DNA of 64,000 nucleotides. Origin: Nipponacmea schrenckii (Eukaryota > Mollusca > Gastropoda > Lottiidae). A program made the position numbers and the translations under genes. The notes beneath the pieces are model-generated. The model did no database searches, had not been told where the DNA came from, and saw nothing but the letters and a program-made list of their open reading frames with translations. The number at the start of each line of letters is the position of its first letter. Positions within the stretch are counted from its first letter, which is position 1. The stretch lies in assembly GCA_030562195.1 (NCBI GenBank), contig CM060201.1:36128067-36192066 (forward strand). The letters are read 5' to 3'. This document shows, one piece after another, positions 61,401 through 64,000 of the stretch.

Positions 61401-64000
61401 ATACATCAGACCGTATAAATGATTTTAGTATCTAAGACTGCCTCATCTGACATCTTAGTAGCCTGCTATCAATGTATAACAAACTTGGATTTCTTTTAAA
61501 CGATTTGGATTGTTAGCACATATAAGGCACCAAAATGAGGACGTAAAACTTATTCTAAGGCAACGATACGAAAACATTCGTTATTGCTTATATAATATCC
61601 AATTCAACTTAATTCAGTTCTAAAGTACCAGTACCATGAGTACTTGATAAGATAAGGTTATCTACATTTACTATGTACAATCTATATATATATAGGTAAA
61701 AGATAACTTCTTTAAAACAAGGGTTGTCATCAATTCTTGATAAAATGAAACACTTAATTCACTTTTTGAGTCAACAAGTTGTTATATATAAACGTATTAC
61801 CAGATGATATATATAAGAGTTCTTATAAAGGTTGTTAAATATATAATATAATGGTATAATGCTCTCTGATTATATAATGATATCTAAAATTATAATTTCA
61901 AGGTACTGTTTCTAGCAGTTATAGCAGGTCTGTTATTTAGAACATTACGGATATCCAAACCAAACGTGTACGATTTGGAGGAGATAAAACATTTCTCGGC
62001 TAAACATGGACAAGAAACTTCAGGTAGGTCTGTGTATTGAAACATTTGAACGACATTTAGACAGGCGGAGCATAATATAACACAAGACAATAATTATGAG
62101 ATAAATACACACTTCTTTAATACATGGTTACATAATGTTTCAACACAAGTTACAAACTTCTTTAATACATGGGTACATAATGTTTCAACACAAGATACAC
62201 ACTTCTTTAATATATGGGTACATAATGTTTCAACACGAGATACACACTTCTTTAATATATGGGTACATAATGTTTCAACACAAGTTACACACTTCTTTAA
62301 TACATGGGTACATAATGTTTCAACACAAGTTACACACTTCTTTAATACATGGGTATATAATATTTCAACACAAGTTACACACTTCTTTAATACATGGGTA
62401 CATAACGTTTCAACACAAGTTACACACTTCTTTAATACATGGGTACATAACGTTTCAACACAAGTTACACACTTCTTTAATACATGGGTACATAATATTT
62501 CAACACAAGTTACACACTTCTTTAATACATGGGTACATAACGTTTCAACACAAGTTACACACTTCTTTAATACATAGGTACATAACGTTTCAACACAAGT
62601 TACACACTTCTTTAATACATGGGTACATAACGTTTCAACACAAGTTACACACTTCTTTAATACATGGGTACATAACGTTTCAACACAAGTTACACACTTC
62701 TTTAATACATGGGTATATAATATTTCAACACAAATTACACACTTCTTGAATAACAAGGTACATAACGTTTCAATACGAGTTACACACTTCTTTAATACAT
62801 GGGTACATAATGTTTCAATACGAGTTACACACTTCTTTAATATATGGGTACATAATGTTTCAACACAAATTACACACGTCTTTAATACATAGGTACATAA
62901 TGTTTAAATCACAAGTTACACACTTCTTTAATACATGGGTACATAATGTTTCAACACAAGTTACACACGTCTTTAATACATGGGTACATAATGTTTCATC
63001 ACAAGTTACACACTTCTTTAATACATGGGTACATAATGTTTCAACACAAATTACACACGTCTTTAATACTTGGGTACATAATGTTTAAACACAAGTTACA
63101 CACGTCTTTAATACATGGGTACATAATGTTTCATCACAAGTTAGACACTTCTTTAATAATAAGGTACATAACGTTTCAATACGAGTTACACACTTCTTTA
63201 ATACATGGGTACATAACATTTCAACACAAGTTAAACACTTCTTTAATACATGGGTACATAACGTTTCATCACAAGTTACATACTTCTTTAATACATGGGT
63301 ACATAATTTTTCAACACAAGTTACACATTTCTTTAATACATGGGTACATAATGTTTCAACACAAGTTACACACTTCTTTAATACATGGGTACATAACGTT
63401 TCAACACAAGTTACACTTTTCTTTAATACATGGGTACATAATGTTTCATCACAAGTTACACACTTCTTTAATATATGAAACATAACGTTTCATCGCAAGA
63501 TACACACTTCTTTAATATATGGGTACATAATGTTTCATCACAAGTTACACACTTCTTTAATATATGGGTACATAACGTTTCAACACAAGTTACACACTTC
63601 TTTAATACATGGGTACATAATGTTTCATCACAAGTTACACACTTCTTTAATGCATCGGTACATAATGTTTCAACACAAGTTACAAACGTCTTTAATACAT
63701 GGTTACATAACGTTTCAACACAAGTTACACACTTCTTTAATACATGGGTACATAACGTTTCAACACAGGTTACACACGTCTTCAATATATGGGTACATAA
63801 CGTTTCAAAAAATCGCTTTTAAGATATTCGTTTTTTAAAATGTTTTGATCCTGATATTCGGATAGTTGGAAATTCTGAATTTTACATTCACCGTTTTTTC
63901 ATCTAATAAGTTCCATCTTATCACGATTTAGAGCGGCGCCAGATCTCCATACATCTACCAGTTCAAGATGCAGACTTCCAGTTCACTAAAGCCAGGAAGC
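31332..64000 (+). CDS. Polycystin-1-like protein (REJ, GAIN/GPS, PLAT, polycystin TM region), 20 exons, 3' end outside window
   Basis: Large membrane receptor/channel subunit of the PKD1/PKD1L/PKDREJ family. Exons: 31332-31362, 33154-36106, 36866-37050, 37405-37575, 38223-38378, 38941-39065, 41562-41765, 48555-48677, 49858-50004, 50631-50727, 54865-55049, 55165-55407, 56207-56660, 57077-57234, 57647-57880, 59070-59240, 60062-60222, 60672-61389, 61903-62023, 63932 onward. All phases match, giving about 2235 residues so far. Order: signal peptide, Ig-like/PKD-like ectodomain with many N-glycosylation sequons, REJ, GAIN with GPS, TM1, PLAT, then four or more helices. No LRR, WSC or lectin domain is seen at the N terminus, so it is closer in plan to PKD1L or sea-urchin REJ proteins than to vertebrate PKD1. 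Exact subfamily is unresolved. Confidence 0.9.
31363..33153 (+). other. Polycystin-like intron 1
   Basis: AT-rich. It contains a G-rich run at 32072-32100, a G10 run at 32932-32941 and repeated 'gaattgatgattttctaggttgttt' like phrases at 32955-33150, four decayed copies leading into the exon 2 acceptor (tgatgattttgtag). A minus-strand 66-codon open frame at 32261-32461 is unrecognised and I do not call it a gene. Confidence 0.45.
33154..36106 (+). CDS. Polycystin-like exon 2: giant ectodomain exon (2953 nt)
   Basis: Open throughout; acceptor ttttgtag, donor TTAAC|gtaagt. Encodes about 984 residues of beta-rich extracellular sequence with numerous N-x-S/T sequons. PKD-like signatures include TAGHYLLTVHGSNF, YVFDFGES and TLNWDDGTPEETISF. 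Near the end (about 35720) VAKIKGGTEREAGQGNPVVL, then DPELQFEWKCF starts the REJ module. Full PKD-repeat boundaries are not clear by eye. Confidence 0.88.
36107..36865 (+). other. Polycystin-like intron 2 with a tandem duplication
   Basis: Two copies of a segment of about 130 bp (36640-36720 and 36770-36850) share cacctgatgacgacagtgta and attaaattgaggagtagtat-like text just before the exon 3 acceptor. Confidence 0.6.
36866..39065 (+). CDS. Polycystin-like exons 3-6: REJ module
   Basis: Exons 36866-37050, 37405-37575, 38223-38378 and 38941-39065. Visible are CKPEDISQAQYQWTVYKYS, a YLLKLMVTISS strand, PYGGTCKVVPEKG, then DFYIDCSGWKDEG, PKFYQTTQIIRDYHVVVYDG and FKLQLCAEEEGFVCRITV. The 'GG.C.v.P..G.a..d.F.i.C.gW.De' series is the conserved REJ core. 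Exon 6 ends at GTAACG|gtaagt; the frame open beyond it to 39173 is intron running into the 39-bp array. Confidence 0.88.
37725..37985 (+). mobile_element. tRNA-derived SINE
   Basis: Plus-strand copy in polycystin intron 4: tccagggtcaatcccggcaa, then gtctagtcgttcggatggga, tgtgctacaggctgtgtaca and aaagatccctcgacagctgg. Same family as 27515-27826; the tRNA head is partly decayed. Confidence 0.75.
39150..41165. repeat. 39-bp minisatellite with higher-order structure, about 51 copies
   Basis: Units contain gactagttagactagaaacg then actacaggtggtggtggat. Variant units (with gactacagtctacaggtagt, with gttaagactag, and with gatgatgagttggactag) recur in the same order several times, so blocks of several units were duplicated together. 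It starts about 80 bp after exon 6 of the polycystin gene; the intron text ctacaggtggtggtggatga at 39152 is unit-like. Confidence 0.95.
41210..41530 (-). repeat. Dispersed repeat ('gcatcttagcatgaacat' family), reverse copy
   Basis: Reverse-complement match to 29440-29800 (gtttattgatgaatatatac, gaccattcttgagaagtt, ccattctaagatgcagt). Ends some 30 bp before the exon 7 acceptor. Confidence 0.6.
41562..41765 (+). CDS. Polycystin-like exon 7: end of REJ, start of GAIN helices
   Basis: 204 nt, phase 0 at both ends (ttacag| and GATGTT|gtaagt). Begins VNSPIPTSVAINDGSNTQDD, continuing LNVT from exon 6, and ends in a glutamine/glutamate-rich helix EKTMFVSTVASVLNDV typical of the GAIN subdomain A. Confidence 0.85.
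42115..42290 (-). mobile_element. SINE fragment
   Basis: gagttttacgtccttcactt, gccatgcagtgtgcaatgag and tgcgattttcaactgtcaat match the SINE at 27515-27826 in the same orientation. Polycystin intron 7. Confidence 0.65.
42515..43030 (+). repeat. Dispersed repeat ('gagttattgcccc' family), longer copy
   Basis: Starts with tatgcgcccacatgaatatg and gtcgtcgcccctgtctgtcg, followed by three successive blocks with gtagacacaatagaagctac and gagttattaccc. Shares the blocks with 24645-24905. Probable transposon remnant within polycystin intron 7; the 114-codon frame across it is not a gene. Confidence 0.65.
43031..45590 (+). other. Polycystin-like intron 7, middle part
   Basis: No exon seen. It contains a T homopolymer of about 35 bases at 43448-43484, a heptamer microsatellite (gttagct) at about 44368-44452, and text rich in gaccttgacctt at 44060-44100 and 44720-44775, typical of old interspersed repeats. 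A short SINE scrap is at about 45208-45270. Confidence 0.5.
45603..46436. repeat. 40-bp minisatellite, about 21 copies (same family as 22003-23930)
   Basis: Units agree base for base with the consensus of the GST intron array and have the same orientation. This array is more homogeneous. Open frames of up to 293 codons on the minus strand come from three-unit periodicity and are not genes. Confidence 0.96.
46437..48554 (+). other. Polycystin-like intron 7, final part
   Basis: Weak copy of the dispersed repeat at about 46540-46800, a (ta)n run at about 47082-47102, otherwise apparently single-copy. No exon supported. Confidence 0.45.
48555..50727 (+). CDS. Polycystin-like exons 8-10: GAIN helical subdomain
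   Basis: Exons 48555-48677, 49858-50004 and 50631-50727. Encode AIPVTAVEAVVIKAVNDSNS, ALEILMEKSIETVNDVIQAG and EAITNSAVKLSEGLLLNTNN, a run of amphipathic helices ending LEG. Lengths are multiples of three for the first two, and all junctions fit. Confidence 0.82.
48678..49857 (+). repeat. Polycystin-like intron 8 with a 63-bp triplication
   Basis: At 48866-49025 the phrase ttgcttgataaagattgcag through attatcgta is present two and a half times with period 63 bp. The rest of the intron is AT-rich with nothing recognised. Confidence 0.7.
50005..50630 (+). other. Polycystin-like intron 9
   Basis: No repeat or gene seen; AT-rich. Confidence 0.4.
51297..54830. repeat. 37-bp AT-rich minisatellite, about 95 copies
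   Basis: Units contain gactatatgtatgtgatgtt, then gtatatagacactatta. Variants (acacac for agacac, missing ga, ggct for gact) are clustered. About 53010-53210 is interrupted by degraded units. It fills most of polycystin intron 10 and ends 34 bp before exon 11. Confidence 0.96.
54865..55407 (+). CDS. Polycystin-like exons 11-12: basic linker in GAIN region
   Basis: Exons 54865-55049 and 55165-55407. Exon 11 follows the 37-bp array and encodes LGALQDKIISIGSPDLPDES, then KFGAKKRRVRALKRLRQ; exon 12 starts ARRNIEQNVKLWNNSFAILE. The junction makes a strongly basic stretch which could be a proprotein-convertase site. Confidence 0.82.
55440..56115. repeat. Purine-rich 30-37-bp minisatellite, about 19 copies
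   Basis: Units such as aggggtcaaggtgaaggtag followed by gtcaataaac or gataaaagac. Strong purine bias on the plus strand. Polycystin intron 12. A few related words recur at 56940-57010 in intron 13. Confidence 0.9.
56207..56660 (+). CDS. Polycystin-like exon 13: GAIN beta subdomain
   Basis: 454 nt, acceptor tttttgtag, donor CAGATG|gtaaga, leaving phase 1. Encodes IVILKKNIYIQGANSPRVTS, then GSHICILLRPERRAIKYDVF and LGCLKPNQVKRTGIMYAGLR, beta strands preceding the GPS. Confidence 0.85.
57077..57880 (+). CDS. Polycystin-like exons 14-15: GPS motif and first transmembrane helix
   Basis: Exons 57077-57234 and 57647-57880. Exon 14 has a dibasic-rich SSRKRRAA (bases 57097-57108 encode RKRR, a furin-type site), then FSCLTWSGVKQDWDDDKCE. 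Exon 15 continues LEYDLVKGIISCLCPGEENS ITASSFFVAP: the C-W-W-C-C-C layout of a GPS. The usual H-L-T cleavage triad is S-I-T here, so autoproteolysis is uncertain. TM1 is GAVLSVIIVIILLGILAAVW, followed by a short cytosolic WKDSVDVLQ. Confidence 0.88.
57350..57510 (+). repeat. Dispersed repeat ('gcatcttagcatgaacat' family)
   Basis: gctacgtcttagcatgaaca, tcaagaatggtcaatatgag and tgcagcaggtatattttctt match 29440-29800. Polycystin intron 14, just before exon 15. Confidence 0.6.
58065..59010. repeat. 40-bp minisatellite, about 23 copies
   Basis: Units contain cagcacccacaacatgtata, then tcagccggggtttgacgcta. Most units are identical; the last few decay toward exon 16. The part tatatcagccggggtttgac resembles the exon 16 acceptor and first codons (atttcagtggggtgtaacac). 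The phrase gagctaactattggtc occurs twice at the right end. Confidence 0.95.
59070..60222 (+). CDS. Polycystin-like exons 16-17: PLAT domain
   Basis: Exons 59070-59240 and 60062-60222. YYYLITVYTGFVREGSTNSN, VSFDLYGE and TDVRKLSDG, then FLMAVPEHLGNLQYLRIWHD, NSGKGKYASWNLNRIEVVDI. This is the PLAT/LH2 beta-sandwich found after TM1 in polycystin-1 proteins; LRIWHDNSG and SW.L..i.V.D are its hallmark. It probably binds lipid or protein partners at the inner membrane face. Confidence 0.93.
59300..59995. repeat. 54-bp minisatellite, about 12 copies
   Basis: Units contain gtatatctatatatcttgtg, then aacgtagtatgtaataaagt. 54 is divisible by three, so the plus strand stays open for 86 and 110 codons between edge changes; not coding. 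It fills polycystin intron 16, between the two PLAT exons. The intron end before exon 17 still carries part of a unit. Confidence 0.95.
60223..60671 (+). other. Polycystin-like intron 17
   Basis: No repeat or gene seen apart from T runs. Confidence 0.4.
60672..62023 (+). CDS. Polycystin-like exons 18-19: membrane helices after PLAT
   Basis: Exons 60672-61389 and 61903-62023. Begins FVFMTNSWLSIEES (the FW..WLS segment after PLAT), then HVWLSVFFRPVKSHFTRVQR, a strongly conserved family motif. Helices: VGCCVALLFLTMISNAMFF, FISFVSAIITAVPVTIIMIM, YIGWLLVFASTVVSGFFLML, WLTTFVMCFVESVTCVDPFK continuing VLFLAVIAGLLF. Exon 19 has an AAG-ending acceptor (tttcaag) but phase and sequence fit the DPFK|VL junction. 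Confidence 0.92.
62095..63815. repeat. 45-bp minisatellite, about 38 copies
   Basis: Units contain cacttctttaatacatgggt, then acataatgtttcaacacaag. 45 is divisible by three and units lack stops in one frame on each strand, giving open frames of 204 codons (plus) and 220 codons (minus) that are not genes. Polycystin intron 19. Confidence 0.96.
63932..64000 (+). CDS. Polycystin-like exon 20, cut by window end
   Basis: After acceptor tcacgatttag it encodes (E)RRQISIHLPVQDADF and QFTKARK, completing a GAG codon with the G left by exon 19. Cytosolic loop after TM5; the rest lies right of the window. Confidence 0.7.

Noticed and set aside
1..63815. CRISPR array, given many regular repeats
   Set aside because: Repeats are head-to-tail without unique spacers, and the genes are spliced eukaryotic genes.
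62094..63838. Open frames on both strands (HVLKKCVTCVETLCT and HTSLIHGYIMFQHKL)
   Set aside because: The 45-bp unit is a multiple of three without stops; cysteine-rich look is accidental, and the array is intronic.

Overview
This looks like animal nuclear DNA: AT-rich, intron-rich genes with GT/AG junctions, tRNA-derived SINEs, and tandem repeats making up close to 40 percent of the window (my estimate from array boundaries). The SINE core (GTCGTTCGGATGGGAC type) and a dispersed repeat with 'gagttattgcccc' are what I associate with molluscan genomes. A mollusc, perhaps a limpet-like gastropod, is my best guess, but that is inference.

Three protein-coding genes can be reconstructed by splicing with matching intron phases. 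(1) On the minus strand, 10374 down to 923, is part of an unconventional myosin most like class XIX (MYO19): an N-terminal extension and SH3-like strands, the motor start, P-loop exon, switch I exon and motor up to the RRDCLA..LLYS segment. Its first exon is not identified and its 3' part lies left of the window. (2) On the plus strand, 12638-24447, is a complete four-exon theta-class glutathione S-transferase of about 230 residues. (3) On the plus strand from 31332 to beyond 64000 is a large polycystin-1-like receptor/channel protein: signal peptide, one giant 2953-nt ectodomain exon, REJ module, GAIN/GPS, TM1, PLAT and the first polycystin membrane helices, about 2235 residues over 20 exons, cut by the window end. 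Genes 1 and 2 are head to head; 2 and 3 are in tandem.

Layout: 1-550 array; 923-10374 myosin exons with four arrays; 10508-11440 array; 11.4-12.6 kb presumed shared 5' region; 12.6-24.4 kb GST with introns dominated by three arrays (15.65-19.29, 19.61-21.98, 22.0-23.93 kb); 24.5-31.3 kb intergenic with two arrays, two SINEs and dispersed repeats; 31.3-64 kb polycystin gene with seven large intronic arrays.

The most striking pattern is that several minisatellites are built out of exon-intron junctions of the gene they sit in. The GST array repeats the exon 3 splice acceptor plus the first codons of exon 3 about 85 times. Two myosin arrays repeat an exon end together with its splice donor, one being the P-loop (ATP-binding) exon. 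This gives natural genes with dozens of decoy splice sites. Several short stretches inside or beside arrays are degraded in a way that suggests poor long-read consensus, and one myosin exon has a two-base deletion, so assembly error must be excluded before biological conclusions are drawn.
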